Shown piece by piece: positions 47,033-58,327 of a DNA stretch of 64,000 nt (within the stretch, counting starts at the first letter, position 1; every line of letters begins with the position of its first letter). Under the pieces are notes generated by a model. The model had not been told where the DNA came from, searched no databases, and worked only from the letters and a program-made list of their open reading frames with translations. Both the position numbers and the translations under genes were made by a program. The stretch lies in assembly GCA_036924285.1 (NCBI GenBank), contig JAYKYS010000004.1:868001-932000 (forward strand). The letters are read 5' to 3'. The stretch is from Asterella californica (taxonomy: Eukaryota > Streptophyta > Marchantiopsida > Marchantiales > Aytoniaceae).

Positions 47033-47259
47033 TGTAAAAAGATCGATACTTCGAGGACACTCCAAGAAGAGAGAGAGCGAGTAGACAAGGAAGTAAAATA
47101 GGAATGAGATGAGAGAGGCTTTGCCTCTCTCTGTATATAGTGGAGGTGAGTACAACGGAAATCCTAATGGTGTGTTAGCCCTCTAACTAACTCTAACAAC
47201 CCTAACCACTCCGGCTAATGTTAGCCGTCGATCTACTAGAGCTTAGGACTATATCAACA
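47033..47259 (-). repeat. Copia 3' LTR
   Basis: 227 bp. On the element strand it starts TGTTGATATAGTC and ends TACA. It contains an inverted AGAGAGGC..GCCTCTCT stem and a TATATA-like block. Confidence 0.95.
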
Positions 47260-48860
47260 CTCCCCTTCAAGCTCGTCTCTACATCCTGTACTCCTAGACA
47301 ATGTCTGAAAGCATCAAACTTATCTCTAGGCAATGCCTTAGTGAAGATATCGACAACCTGGTCTCCTATGCTCACATAACTGAGCTCAATCTCTCCTGCA
47401 AGGACCTTCTCTCTAATAAAGTGATAATGCACCTCAATGTGCTTCGTCCTAGCATGGAAAACAAGGTTACTAGTTAACTTCATGCTGTTAATGTTGTCTG
47501 TATATACAACAACAGGATCTGTACACTCCACACCAATATCAGATAACAGACATCAAAGCCAAATTGATTCGCATGTTGCGTTTGTTGCTCCTCGGTACTC
47601 TGCTTCTGTGGATGACAAAGTAACTATGGGTTGCTTCTTAGAAGTCCAGCTTATAGCAGCGCTTCCAAGTCCAAAAGCGTAACCTGACGTGGATCTCTTG
47701 TTGGCACTTCCTGCCCAATCAGCATCTGTGTAGCCATGTAACAGCAATGGTCCACCGTATCGATAGTGAAGTCCGTATTGCATCGAGAACTTCATGTAGC
47801 GGAGGATATGCTTGAGAGCCTCAAAATGTGATCTCCGTGGTGACTGCATGAATTGACTAATCAGACCGACGACATAGCTCAAGTCTGATCTGGTGATCAT
47901 CAGGTAAATAAGACTACCAACCATCTGTCTGTACATACGTGGATCATCTAGCAACTCACCATCCTCTGCTCCTAGCTTTACCCCTTGCTCTAATGGCGTA
48001 GCAATGGATTTACAGTCAAGCATATCAAATCTCTCAAGCATACTGAGAGCATACTATCGCTGTACAAGCCAAACATCCTTCCCATCTCTAATGAACTTCA
48101 CAGCAAGGAAGTACTTGAGTTCTCCTAAGTCCATCATCTCGAACTCAGATTTCAAGTGATCCTTGATCTGGGAAATAAGCTCCTCATAGTTACCGATAAT
48201 GATCAAGTCATCAACATAGATGGTAATCATAACAATCCGGTCTTGTATTTGCAATGAATACAAGGTAGAGTCTGAACTACAAAGGTGGAAACCAAGAGAC
48301 TGCAAGTAAGAATTGATCTTTGCATACCATGCTCTTGGTGCCTGTTTCAGACCATAGAGAGCATTCCGCAACTTACATACACGGGAAGGGAACTTAAGAT
48401 CCTCATAACCAGGAGGTTGCTGCATGTAGACCTCCTCCTCAAGATCACCGTTGAGGAAGGCGTTCTTGAAGTCCATCTGGTGCATCTTCCAACCTTTCTG
48501 AGTTGCAATTGCAATTGCGGTTCGAATAGTCACCATCTTCGCAACTGGAGCAAAAGTCTCCTCAAAATCCACTCCATGTTGCTGTGTGTAGCCCTTAGCT
48601 ACCAATCTGATCTTGTATCGACACATGGTATCATCCGAGTTGCGCTTGACCTTGAAGACTCACCTGCAACCAATCGCTTTCTTACCCTGAGGTAAGTCTA
48701 CCAACTCCCAAGTCTGTTGGTGATGAAGCGTAGCAAGTTCAGCTTCCATAGCACTTACCCATTGGGTTTTGTGCATCGCCTCCTCAAAACGAACTCGGTT
48801 CCTGTTCTTGAAGAACATTAGCCATATATGCATGGTGCGCAGCAAGAAAATCTTCATGCA
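47205..48860 (-). pseudogene. Copia reverse transcriptase and RNase H
   Basis: Minus strand. It starts at WVSAMEAELATLHHQQTWELVDLP, then WKMHQMDFKNAFLNGDLEEEVYM with the first palm Asp, ALYGLKQAPRAWY and the catalytic YVDDLIIIG. RNase H follows, with GYTDADWAGS, STSGYAFGLG, SWTSKKQPIVTLSSTEAEY, DNINSMKL and HARTKHIEVHYHFIRE. In-frame stops lie at 48660-48662 (Trp site, TGA), 48054-48056 (TAG) and 47553-47555 (TGA, probably an Arg CGA). Catalytic residues are otherwise preserved. The coding region runs a few bases past the polypurine tract into the LTR before its stop. Confidence 0.93.
47260..47268 (-). other. Copia polypurine tract
   Basis: GAAGGGGAG on the element strand, immediately 5' of the 3' LTR; expected primer for plus-strand DNA synthesis. 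Confidence 0.8.
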
Positions 48861-49892
48861 TATACCTACTCATTGGACGTTTTGCCCGCTCAGATCTGCG
48901 AGAGGTAATCGGTGCACTAGTCACCTCCCCTTGCAACTGATCTGACGTAGACGTCAAGGTCTGGGACAAAGTATCCAGTGGATGTGAAAGATCCACATGT
49001 CTGGATGAGTCAAACATACGATGCAATAGCACGCGCTCATCCTGTGTAGAAACTACACTAGTTCCACTAGGTTGTGTTACGTGGACTCCAGCGTTAACAA
49101 CAGCTCTATGTGCAACAGGTTCTGATATGGAATCAGTGACTTCTCCAGATCCTCCACTCAACGTACTACTTTGAGGAACTACAGTGGACTGACTCCTTGA
49201 TTCTACAGTAGGTACAGGGATGGCTACGATAGGTGCAGGTGCAAACCAAGACTGTAGCTCATCAAAAACACATCTCTATTGATATAGAACTGCTTGGACG
49301 AAGGATTGTAACATCTATATCCTTTCGTATCATAAGCATAGCCAAGGAAGATACATCTATCTGCTTTCGGATCTAGTTTCTTATGTCTTTCATCAAGTAT
49401 GTGCACATAACAGATACATCCGAAAACTTTAAGGAAAGAGTAATCAAGCTTACTGCTTGTGAAGACCTCCATCGGTGTCTTGTTGTGGACTGCCGCTGTA
49501 GGCGTCCGGTTCATAAAATACACCGCACATGAAACAGCTTCTGCCCAGTAAGGTCTATGCATGGTCATCTCGTTCAACATCGCACGAGCAGCTTCTGCTA
49601 TGTGTCGATTCTTGCGCTCCGCAACCCCGTTCTGCTGCGGATTGTAACTGTAGGTCTTTTGGCGTCGAATGTCATGCTCACGCAGATATACATCGAACTC
49701 TCCAGAAAGAAACTCGCCTCTTCCATCAGATCTCAAACAGAGGATAGATGCTCCAGACTGTTTCTCCACCAACTTGCAGAAAGTCTGAAATGTTGACAGT
49801 ACTTCGGCAGAGGACTTGTTTCTCAACAAATAGATCCAAGTATAACGCGAATGGTCATCAATGAACGACACGAAGTACTGGAAACCTGTCAT
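48861..49892 (-). pseudogene. Copia integrase core and C-terminal linker
   Basis: Minus strand. The DDE core is intact in sequence: Asp in FVSFIDDHSRYTW, Asp in CLRSDGRGEF, Glu in NGVAERKNRHIAE. The GKKAP-like C-terminal region follows (TPMEVFTSSKLDYSFLKVFGCICYVHI, DPKADRCIFLGYA, KGYRCYNP). A Ser/Thr-rich linker (about 49161-48860) leads to the reverse transcriptase. The frame breaks near 49225-49250. Confidence 0.92.
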
Positions 49893-50620
49893 ACTTGGCT
49901 GAGAAGCAGTCCATACATCAGTTTGAACAAGCTCCAGAAGCTTGTTCGCTCTACTACTTGATCCCTTAGAGGGCTGTCTAGCTTGCTTGCCGAATTGACA
50001 TGTTGCATAGACTCCAGTGGGCTCACTGGATTCGAATTTGGACAGACCTGTAACCAGGTTCAGAACTTGAAAGACTTTTCAACCTCTGAAAGTTCATGTG
50101 CCCAATTCGCTTATGTCAGATGTCAATGTCAGACACTACTGAACCACTCTGTCCATACATGACAGCCTGTAACTTAGACGCAGAGTGCATCTAGTTTAAA
50201 CATCTTATCACTCTTGATACCTCGAGCTATGACAGTGCTATTCGAATCTTCAATAAAGCATCCATCTTTATTGAAGCGCACTTGCAGACCCTGCTCTATC
50301 AACTGTCCTACAGATAGCAGGTTTCTAGTCAACGTGAGTACATATAAGACATTCCGTATACCAGTAATGTCAAGTGGAATGTTACCTTTGTGCTGGATCT
50401 TGTGCTTGGTGTCATCTCCTGTCATCATAAACTGTGGAGTCTCCACATGCTCGAGTAAACTAAACCACTCCTGATGGGGAGTCATGTGACTGGTGGCGCC
50501 AGAGTCGATCACCCAGTCAGTTTGTGGCTCGAAAGCCGCATAACTTTGATGCGTAGTAATCAGCAACTGCTCCGAATAGACATGCTCAGTGACTGCATAG
50601 CCTTGCTGGTTGCTGTTACC
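49893..50620 (-). pseudogene. Copia protease and GAG-pre-integrase region
   Basis: Minus strand. A retropepsin begins at WVIDSGATSHMT with the catalytic DSG at about 50512-50504, followed by LYVLTLTRNLLSVGQL. The frame 50174-50566 ends in a TAA, and the protein resumes in another frame (LQAVMYGQ), so a shift lies near 50175. The HKRIGHMNFQRLKSL zinc-binding module before the integrase core is near 50117-50073. Further stops lie between 50130 and 49900. Confidence 0.88.
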
Positions 50621-51489
50621 TTGTTAGGGGTTGTTGTCGTGTTGCTGTCTTTGATCGTTTTGCTTCTTGTAGCACTGATTCGCATTATGGCCTTGCTTCT
50701 TGAAGTAGTTGCAAGAACCAGACGCTCTTCTCTGCTTGTTGTTGAAACCAGACTGTTGCTGGTTCTGCTGGTTCTGCTGTTGCTGATTCTGCTGCGATTG
50801 CTGTTGCTGTCGGCGACCTTGTCCATGTCCAGCATCTTTGTCACGACCCCTACCCGAGATCTTCCAGAACTTGCAAAATAGACAGATTCTTGCTGACCCG
50901 TCGAAGTAGAACTCCCCAGTAGGCGCACCTCCTCTCCTAACATCATAGGAACAAGCTCATCAAACCGCGGAAGGGGTTCTTGGATCGAAATCGATGTTAT
51001 GAATTGTTTGTACTCTGCAGGCAGTCCCTGCAATGTGGGTCCGATCAAGACAGTGGGATCAATCTCGACTTTGATAGAAGATAGTTGATCCGCGAGCTGC
51101 TTGACTTGGTTCACATAATCGTTGGTGCACATCGACCCCTTCTTCACAATGTTGAACTGCTGCAGCAATTGCAGCTTCCGCGCCTCTGTTCCGGATTGAA
51201 ACATACGTGCGAGTGCATCCCAAGCTTTCTTGGGCGTATCGCAATCCTGAATGTGATCGATCATCGATGCTGAGACTGTGAGCGCGATGTAGTGAATAGC
51301 CTGATATGAGCGCTTCTTCCACTCCTTGAATTTCAGATCAGAAATTGGCACTTCAAGCGCTTTCTCCTCCTCAATGATAAGATCTCATATATCTTGTCCT
51401 TGTAGGAAAATCTTCATCCAGAACTTCCACACTTGGTAGTTGTTCTTGTCGAGCTTCTCTCCAGTGATCAAAGACACGGACTCCGCCAT
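50621..51489 (-). pseudogene. Copia gag with altered zinc knuckle
   Basis: The minus-strand ATG at 51489 starts MAESVSLITGEKLDKNNYQVWKFWM, the usual copia gag beginning. A TGA at 51385-51387 replaces a Trp. From 51351 the UBN2-type gag domain is open (AWDALARMFQSG, LQLLQQFNIVKKGSM, VNQVKQLADQLSSI, LQGLPAEYKQF). A one-base shift near 50845 moves the C-terminal Gln-rich region into another frame. There the knuckle reads C-x2-F-x4-H-x4-C, with Phe for the second Cys. A TAA at 50624-50626 follows. Confidence 0.9.
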
Positions 51490-52163
51490 AGCTGCAATGT
51501 CGAAATTGCGTTGTTTTGTACATGGAAAACCTCACAGATCCTTCACGAAACTCGTCTCTCCACACCGCGTGATCAAGAGTTGTCACAAGTCACAAGAAGT
51601 CGACTCCACGAACTCCTCCTGCAGCGAGAATGAGGAAAGAAACTGTCCTCGAACTGTAAGTGTACAAAACAAGACGAAAACGTCGAAAGAACACACCAAG
51701 AAAGGTCGAAACTAGACCAAACGAGGTCAGAAATGAGTGTGCGACTCCTCAAAATTTTCCATATTTTTCAAATCGGTGGATCCAAATTTTTCAAATCAAA
51801 TCCACCCATATTCGGAACAGGATTTGTTTTAGGGTCAAGTCCTAAAACTTTCGTTTTGGTCGAAAAAGATCCGATTGAAAATCTGCCGCTGGAAACCTCC
51901 AAATCGACTGAAACTTGACCCAGTACACAATTCGCACCTTCTGAATAAGACAGCCTTAAAAAGACTGGTCGACAAATTTTCATGAAAAAAAATCGTCTAG
52001 ATCTTCGAAATCGCGTTCAAAGTTTCTGGTGACGAAAGAAACGGTTTCGTCTCACCCGAACGCATCAGCAGGATAGTGCTCGACATCAAACACAACTTCG
52101 GCTGCTCTCTCCTGTACTCCAATCTCCATCTTGCTCATCAGCAAGGGACACACGCTCTCACCA

Positions 52164-52175
52164 GCTCTGATACCA
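52164..52175 (-). other. Copia primer-binding site
   Basis: TGGTATCAGAGC on the element strand, directly after the 5' LTR; complementary to the 3' end of initiator methionine tRNA. Confidence 0.95.
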
Positions 52176-52402
52176 TGTAGAAAGATCGATACTTCGAGGA
52201 CACTCCAAGAAGAGAGAGCGAGTAGACAAGGAAGTAAAATAGGAATGAGATGAGAGAGGCTTTGCCTCTCTCTGTATATATAGTGGAGGTGAGTACAAGA
52301 GAAACTCTAATGGTGGGTTAGCCCTCTAATTAACTCTAACAACTTTAACCACTCCGGCTAATGTTAGCCGTCGATCTACTAGAGCTTGGGACTATATCAA
52401 CA
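52176..52402 (-). repeat. Copia 5' LTR
   Basis: 227 bp. It differs from the other LTR by about ten substitutions and two compensating 2-bp indels in the GAGA and TATA tracts. Confidence 0.95.
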
Positions 52403-52407
52403 TGGAT
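52403..52407 (+). repeat. Copia target-site duplication, right
   Basis: TGGAT, identical to 47028-47032. Confidence 0.95.
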
Positions 52408-52560
52408 CATATCTGTCCCTACAACTTCAAGTTCGGTTATCATTTCCTAGTTATAAATAAATTTAAGTTTTCATAACAACTTAGTATAAAATGTTTACAT
52501 AACACTTATATTTTTTCTGATTAAAATGAAATGAGCAAAAGTTCTCTATACATGCATATA
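52403..52560 (+). repeat. Stem-loop repeat, right half after the copia insertion
   Basis: Continues the subtype-B unit: GGTTATCATTTCCTAGTTATAAATAA, CATAACAACTTAGTATAAAA, GAGCAAAAGTTCTC. Another lead-in (GCATATATATTCCC) with a short stem (TCCCTCTCTTCGAAAGGGA, near 52563-52583) follows directly. Confidence 0.7.
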
Positions 52561-52879
52561 TATTCCCTCTCTTCGAAAGGGAAAAATCAGTACTCATGAA
52601 TTCAATGTGTATTTGGTAATGCGGTTTTGACTTACTTTCTAAAGTATGTTTCGTCTGGAGAATCTGCAAAGGTGCCTTTTGTTAACATTTAATAGTTAGT
52701 TTTTATTTTTATTTTTACATGTATTTATATGGAATATATATTTGTATTTATATACTATAAATAATAAAAAATAAAGTCATTTTCTCTCGTCTACGAACCA
52801 AGTCTGACTCCTCTCACCATGAACGCACTAATCCCCTCCCTAGAGTCTCTTTGCTATTTCCTTGTCTGTTCTAGTTATT

Positions 52880-53225
52880 GTAGACATGCCTATTCCCCTC
52901 TTTGAGTTAGGAAGAAGGGGAATATGCATGCTCGTTTAATTTATTATTTAATCTTTTGATAAGAAGAGTTAGGTAATAAATTTAATGAATGCATTAAACG
53001 ATTACAGCTTTCTGGACTTGTATCTTCTGAAGCACGGTAGTCAACTCAGCACTTGTGGTTTATTTCTTACTCTTCTCGTGTTTTTAAACATATATTAATA
53101 ATTAATATTTATAAAAAGAATTTAATTATTATTTTTACTTAATAAATAATTTATATTAATACTTATTAATTTATACAATAAAGGAGCAAAAGTTCCCAAA
53201 ATTTCATCTAGCATGCATATTCTCT
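52880..53225 (+). repeat. Stem-loop repeat family, subtype A copy
   Basis: Stem 1 is a 15-bp pairing with one mismatch (52885-52899 with 52916-52930). Stem 2 is imperfect (about 52938-52956 with 52970-52986). The CTTCTGAAGCACGG and CTCGTGTTTTTAAACAT blocks follow, then GAGCAAAAGTTCCC and TCATCTAGCATGCATATTC. The stem-1 sequence differs from those at 6328 and 8944, yet folds. Confidence 0.65.
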
Positions 53226-53374
53226 TCTTTCTCTCCGGCCAGAAGATCACGTTGCCAACATATTATTCACTTAATGCTCTCCCTTAATCTCTCTTAATAA
53301 GAAGTGATGCAGCGCTAAACCAACCAGGCGCAGTGCGGTGCTTGTATTCCTGCCCCGAGAAATTTGGCCCGGTG

Positions 53375-53413
53375 GTTTAGGCAGGGATCACAAAAGCCGA
53401 ACCCTGCCTAAAC
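53375..53413. repeat. 12-bp inverted repeat upstream of the PPR gene
   Basis: GTTTAGGCAGGG (53375-53386) pairs with CCCTGCCTAAAC (53402-53413). It lies about 340 bp before the proposed PPR start, so promoter or leader. Confidence 0.7.
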
Positions 53414-53755
53414 TAAGAAAATGAAGAAACGAACAAAACTCAAACTCTACATTAGTCGTGTTTCTTCACAAACGAAGAGAGAAAATAATCAGCCTTTCTG
53501 GGACGAGGTCGAGAGACGGCGGATACACACACGAGGGGCGATGGCCTGGAGATTGAAGCTCGCGCATTGTCTTCAGGAGCTAACTTCTGTCTCCAGCAAA
53601 ACCATTCGGTACATACGGTCTTGCGTAGACGCTAAATTTTGGTGTTTGGTTTGCTATGGGTTCGTTCATCGTTCCTGAATGCTTTAGGGTATGTTCAAGT
53701 CTTAGCGTCGATGGCCGCCGTTTCGTTGATGTAGAGGTTAAGTCTGCTGTATGTA

Positions 53756-56137
53756 ATGCGGAATTTGTCCCATTTTATGCGTGGAATTGTAGGATTGCTG
53801 GCAATTGTTGTCGAACCTCTGCGCAGATCCCATGGAAGACTTCCGCGTTTCGGTATACAGTCTACAACAGCGACCGGTTGTGTCACTTTTGGTCACCGGG
53901 TGTCACGAAGTTTCTGTTGGACGACATCTAGACAGCTGCAGTGGACGAGCTTTTCACAGCTTGAAGGACAAAAATCATTGGAGGAGAATAAGAGATGTGC
54001 AGATGTGGGGACGCGGGTCGTTATTGAAAGAAACTCCTCAGCAGTAGATGCAAATGTATGCCTTTCTCTTTCTCAACTGGGAATCGAGTGGATGAGTAGT
54101 GTTCAAAGTTCAGGGAGGCTCAGAAGGGCTAAGGTGCCCAATCGAGTGCAGCTTTGAAGTTGTCTTATGGTGTGTGCTGAGTGTTGCATTCGTATAGTAG
54201 ATTGGTTAGATTTAAGCCTTTCTGAGATCTGGGGATGCAGACTGGCATGTCTAGGATGCGAGTTGTAAACACAGTACCTGGTGTAAATTGAAGCTGGTAG
54301 AACAGGAAGTCGCCGTAATGAATTTCTCTGGGCTTATGTGCAGGCCTGTACAGATGAGCTGCTGGATCTCTGGCGGGAGCAAGGGCAAGACGCCAAGGAT
54401 CTTAATATCCTGGATAGCACGAGGAGTAATTGTGTGCAGTCTGGTGCGGCGCTTTCGTCTGATGATTTTATCAAGAGCGAGCTGCAGGAGACACGAGATT
54501 CTGTAGAGGCTCCGGAAAATCAGTCGCAAGGCAGGACAGCTCTCAGTTTGAATGATTTGCTGCATACACTAAACTCTATCGAGAAGTCAGATGATTTGTA
54601 CGCAAAATTGAGTCATTTCAGCGGGAAGATTTCTACACAGGATGCTACCACGGTGATGAAGTTAATTGACGAAAAACGTCTCTGTTTTAGTTTTTATACC
54701 TGGGTGAAGCAACAGAGCTCGTACACACCCGATTTTTCATTCTTCAGGACTGTTATTCGATTGCTTCTGCAGACGAGTAAATGGGAGAAGTTGGTCCACG
54801 TCACCCAGGATCTTTTTGATGCAGGCTTCACTATGGATAATGGTACTTATTGTCGGATCATCAAGGATGCAAGCTCGAAAAGTAAGATCACAACCTGCGA
54901 ATGGTGGTTTCAGAAGATGAAAGAATGGGGTTGCTGGCCAGATACGATGACTTACAATACGATGATACATGCTTATGCTTTGGCTCGGTTGCCCGAGAAA
55001 GCCTTTGCCACGTTTCAGGAGATGACAGAGAGAGATGTTCACCCGGATATCAGCACATTTTGTCATGTCCTCCAAGCATGCCAAAGGAAAGGAGATGCAG
55101 AACTGGCTCACAACTACTTCTTACAGATGGGAAATTACGGCTTGGCGCCCGACTTAGTAGCTTATAGTATCTTACTGGATACTTATGGGAAGCTAGGGAA
55201 ACCGACGGAGGCTGGTGGTATGTTCAAAGAAATGCAGAGTGCTGGGATTACTCCTGATGCCAAGGCTTACAATAGTCTTCTGTATGCATATGGGAAAGCT
55301 GGTACGATGGATCAAGCCACTTCCACGTTTAACGAGTACCAGAAAGTAGCTGGACAAAATCCAGACAAGATTGTTTTTTGGACTATGCTTCACTTGTATT
55401 CTCAAGCTGGACTCTTACAACAAGCGCTGTCTATCAAGAAGATGATGCGGGTTGCCGAAATTCCGGTCGATGCATCTTGCTATACAAACCTGATTGATGG
55501 TTTCAGGAGGAAGGAGCAGTGGGAAGACGCCATAAGAGGCTTCAAAGAAATGCAGCGATACGAGTATCCGATCGATGCAAAAACTTATGAAATGATGATG
55601 AAAATATACACCAAAGTTGGTCACCATGTCGAGTGCGAGAGGATCTTCGATCAGTTGATGAAGAAAGGCTACACAAAGAAGGTACTTGTGTACGAGATAA
55701 TGATCAACGTATACAAGCGGACGAACAATCTAACGAATGCCACGCGGATCTACGAGCTTACAAAGCGAAACGGTTGCCAGCCGAACCGCAACATTTGTAA
55801 TGCTATGATCCACATCTATGCGAAGGCTGGAATGCTGGTAGCCTGCGAGAAGATTGTTCGGGAGATGCAAGCGGCTGGAATCAAGTCCGACAAGAACACG
55901 TTTCTATCCCTGATTAAAGCTTATGTAGTTTATGGACAGTACAGCAGCGCAATGGATGTTTACCTCGTTATGCGAGAGACTGGTTTGCAACCAGATTACG
56001 AGCTAGCTGAGTTGATGGTAGAAGTTTTCATGAAGCTAGGGCAAGTGGAGGAAGCACAGAATCTCCTGAAGGAGGTAGAGGATGCAGGGATAAAACCTAG
56101 CAAGCGGATGGTTGAAGAGGCGAGCATCCGTCTATAA
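53756..56137 (+). CDS. P-class pentatricopeptide repeat protein, two exons proposed
   Basis: An organelle-type RNA-binding protein. Exon 2 (54344-56137) encodes 13 consecutive 35-residue PPR motifs, from YTPDFSFFRTVIRLLL (54723) to the C-terminal VEEASIRL, with no E, DYW or SMR domain. It is therefore P-class, a type that stabilises, cleaves or splices specific plastid or mitochondrial transcripts. A conserved-looking helical region of about 125 residues precedes the repeats. Exon 2 lacks a targeting sequence, and its first residues sit behind an acceptor (TTATGTGCAG, ending 54343). Upstream, an ATG at 53756 opens 100 codons rich in Arg, Ser and Thr, ending phase 0 at a GT donor (54056). Joining 53756-54055 to 54344-56137 gives 697 residues with a plausible transit peptide. 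The PPR part is certain; the first exon is inference, and an earlier ATG at 53540 is an alternative. Confidence 0.9.
54056..54343 (+). other. Proposed phase-0 intron of the PPR gene
   Basis: 288 bases, GTATGC at the 5' end and ATGTGCAG at the 3' end, with a pyrimidine-rich AATTTCTCTGGGC stretch before the acceptor. Removing it keeps the frame open from 53756 to 56137. Confidence 0.55.
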
Positions 56138-57040
56138 ACGCATCTGTCGAAAGTGTAAAGATAACCTTTCGGGGTCCGTTAACCTAGACCAGAAATTGTA
56201 TTACTGCAACCATACCGGATGTTGGTACTGACTCGGAACCCTGGGGGCAATCACAGTCCCAGCAAGGGGGGCTTGAACAGAGACCCTTTGATTCGGGAAA
56301 CGACGGTATTACTAGTAGTCCACTATGTTGAATAACATCATGTAACTGTTTATGATTCTTACGTGTACTTCCTCACCATCAATATTCCTTAGCATTGTGG
56401 ATCTAACTGGAGTCTGCCTACTGTGCTGTAATACCCAGATTCACGCATATACTACCCCTTATCCAGCAGGAGTAAGGAACGCTCGTACAGCGAGAGGTCT
56501 ACTACACAGTTTGGCCTAGGTAGCAGTGAAGTGAAGGGATACCTGGAGAACGTGAGGGTGCAAACAGATTGGGATAAACGAAGCAAGCCGGATAGACGGT
56601 CACATGTGAATACATGTGGTCTGACGTGCATGTTAGCTACAATACCCTGGTGATTCCATGTGAACACGTTCAGTACCGAGCAGCATACGTACAAAAGCTG
56701 CAAGGTTATGCTGTTGCTTACGTCACTCCCGTTCCGGATTTGTCTGTTCTTATAGGCTCTTTCCGGTTTCGGTCAGTTGTTCGTTCAGAGTCAGATCTAT
56801 CGACCTTAACGAACAACTGACCGAAATCACCAGATCTAGACCTTACTAATCGAGACAGAGTTCATCGTGGAAGCGTGAACAGACTTGATTGCGTACTTAA
56901 ACAAGCATTATTTGAGACAGGAATCTTGCTTTCATAAGGAACTTTGTAAATCGTGACTCTGCTGTCCAGAGTTGATCATCCGCTAGCCAGTGAAAAAACA
57001 AGCTCAGGATAAAAGTCTGCTCAAGTTACAAGAAAATATT
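56138..57040. other. Intergenic region after the PPR gene
   Basis: Probably the PPR 3' untranslated region, then spacer. It holds a perfect 19-bp hairpin (56767-56785 with 56808-56826). No further gene is recognised. Confidence 0.5.
56767..56826. repeat. Perfect 19-bp inverted repeat
   Basis: Arms 56767-56785 and 56808-56826, loop 22 bases. It could terminate or process a transcript, or be a small foldback element. Confidence 0.85.
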
Positions 57041-57306
57041 TTGCTTGAAGAAAGAGTTTTGTAATAATCCTCCCTTATATCTAGAAAAGGAAAGAAATGA
57101 CTTGCTGACTTCAGAACCTTTGGGGGAGATGGATCCCTGCGGCGGCCCATGCCCATCAGAGCTGTAATCAAGGTGTTTGCTTCAAGAAAGAGTTGTGGGA
57201 ACTATCGAAAGGAAAGAAATGAAATGATTTCGCTGAACCTTTGAAGGAGAAGAGTTGGATCCCTGTAACGCCCCAAGCCCATCAAGAGCTGTAATCAAGG
57301 TGTTCA
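57041..57306. repeat. Tandem duplication of about 137 bp
   Basis: Unit 57041-57177 and unit 57178-57306 share TTGCTT.AAGAAAGAGTT, GGAAAGAAATGA, GAACCTTTG and GAGCTGTAATCAAGGTGTT, with scattered differences. It lies between the PPR and DUF829 genes, just outside a GC-rich stretch. Confidence 0.85.
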
Positions 57307-57399
57307 CTTGGTCAAAACGGGAGCCTCCGAAGGTGCCAAGAAGGGAGGAACGAAGATCCCGAAAGATAGAGGGAAGGGAATACCGAGTAAAGGAGTGGA

Positions 57400-57850
57400 A
57401 TCGAGTTTGACGTTGCGGTGGAGTTCGGGTTATCGTCACGTCACGAGTAGACCTTGACGCCGGCCACGTGGCGGATCGGGGACCACTGCGGCCTATGCTG
57501 CAGCGACGAGGCCCGAGGCGGAGGGAGGACAGGACGAGCCGCCTTTCCGCTTGAAAAACGTGGCGCGGCCGCTTGGAAGCGACGAGTACATTCGCCACGT
57601 TTATGGACTGGACTTCAGGTTGATATGAAGGAGGAGGTCTTTCTCGCGCTGACGACCGCATCGAACTTTTCACCCTTCTCCGCGAAAGGACTGTCCATCT
57701 GCGGCGCGCTTGTTCTGTTGTTCCTCCATAGACGCTTGCCTGCCCTGCTTTTCTATCACAAGTTATACTTCGCCCATCGGCGGATTCAGTCGCCGGTGGG
57801 TGGGTGGGTGATCGATCCTTGACTTCAGAAAACGATTGAGGAAACAGCAA
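57400..57850 (+). promoter_or_regulatory. GC-rich promoter-like region before the DUF829 gene
   Basis: This block stands out from the AT-rich surroundings. It has many CpG steps and a G-box (CACGTG, about 57465-57470), plus further ACGT cores near 57558 and 57597. Frames on both strands here are open because of composition and lack ATG starts. Interpretation as promoter and 5' leader is inference from position. Confidence 0.4.
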
Positions 57851-58327
57851 CAAAAATCATTAGGTTTTCATATTGCAGCGAGACGACGGTTTTTTACTCG
57901 TATGTTTTGTGATTCTCGGCAGAAGAGAGGGTCCGACGACGAGGACAACGGAAGATTCTGCTTGGCTTAGAGACGTTCTGGAGGCAAACGAGACTTCACT
58001 ATTTGGATACACCTGTTCTGACAATCACTTAATCTCCCTTCAGGCAGGCCATGATTGTCACCCTTGAGGCAGGTCGTTTGATCACTATGTTTAGCGAGAC
58101 TTGTTGATCGTGTTTCGCAGGTTCTTTCTCTTTACTACCTGCGCCATTCTCCGCATTGCCTGTCGGTCGGCTGTGCTGTGGAATCTCTGGGTGAAGTCTT
58201 GGAGATTGGATCGCGAGGTGTATTACAGATCTTTTAGTTCTCAGCATCAAATTTTCGAAACTAATTGCTAGTCTTACAGTGGCGATTTCGGAGATCTTCA
58301 GTCCGACGCAGTTTTGTTCGCTGGTCC

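Larger units (their letters stand above)
47033..52402 (-). mobile_element. Ty1/copia LTR retrotransposon, structurally complete, coding-defective
   Basis: A 5370-bp element on the minus strand with two 227-bp LTRs (47033-47259 and 52176-52402) that begin TG and end CA, flanked by TGGAT. The LTRs differ at about ten positions plus two 2-bp indels, roughly 4-5%. The primer-binding site TGGTATCAGAGC (initiator Met tRNA) adjoins the 5' LTR, and a polypurine tract adjoins the 3' LTR. Gag, protease, integrase, reverse transcriptase and RNase H are all recognisable in copia order. Stops or shifts occur in each segment, so it cannot encode its own proteins now. It inserted into a stem-loop repeat unit. 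Confidence 0.97.

Noticed and set aside
57454..57822. Plus-strand open frame of 122 codons
   Set aside because: No ATG start, composition-driven, overlaps the GC-rich promoter-like block, no family resemblance.
57182..57853. Minus-strand open frame of 223 codons
   Set aside because: It begins at a TTG, lies in a GC-rich region where stops are rare by composition, and shows no domain. It may still be the end of a transcript, noted under the tandem duplication.
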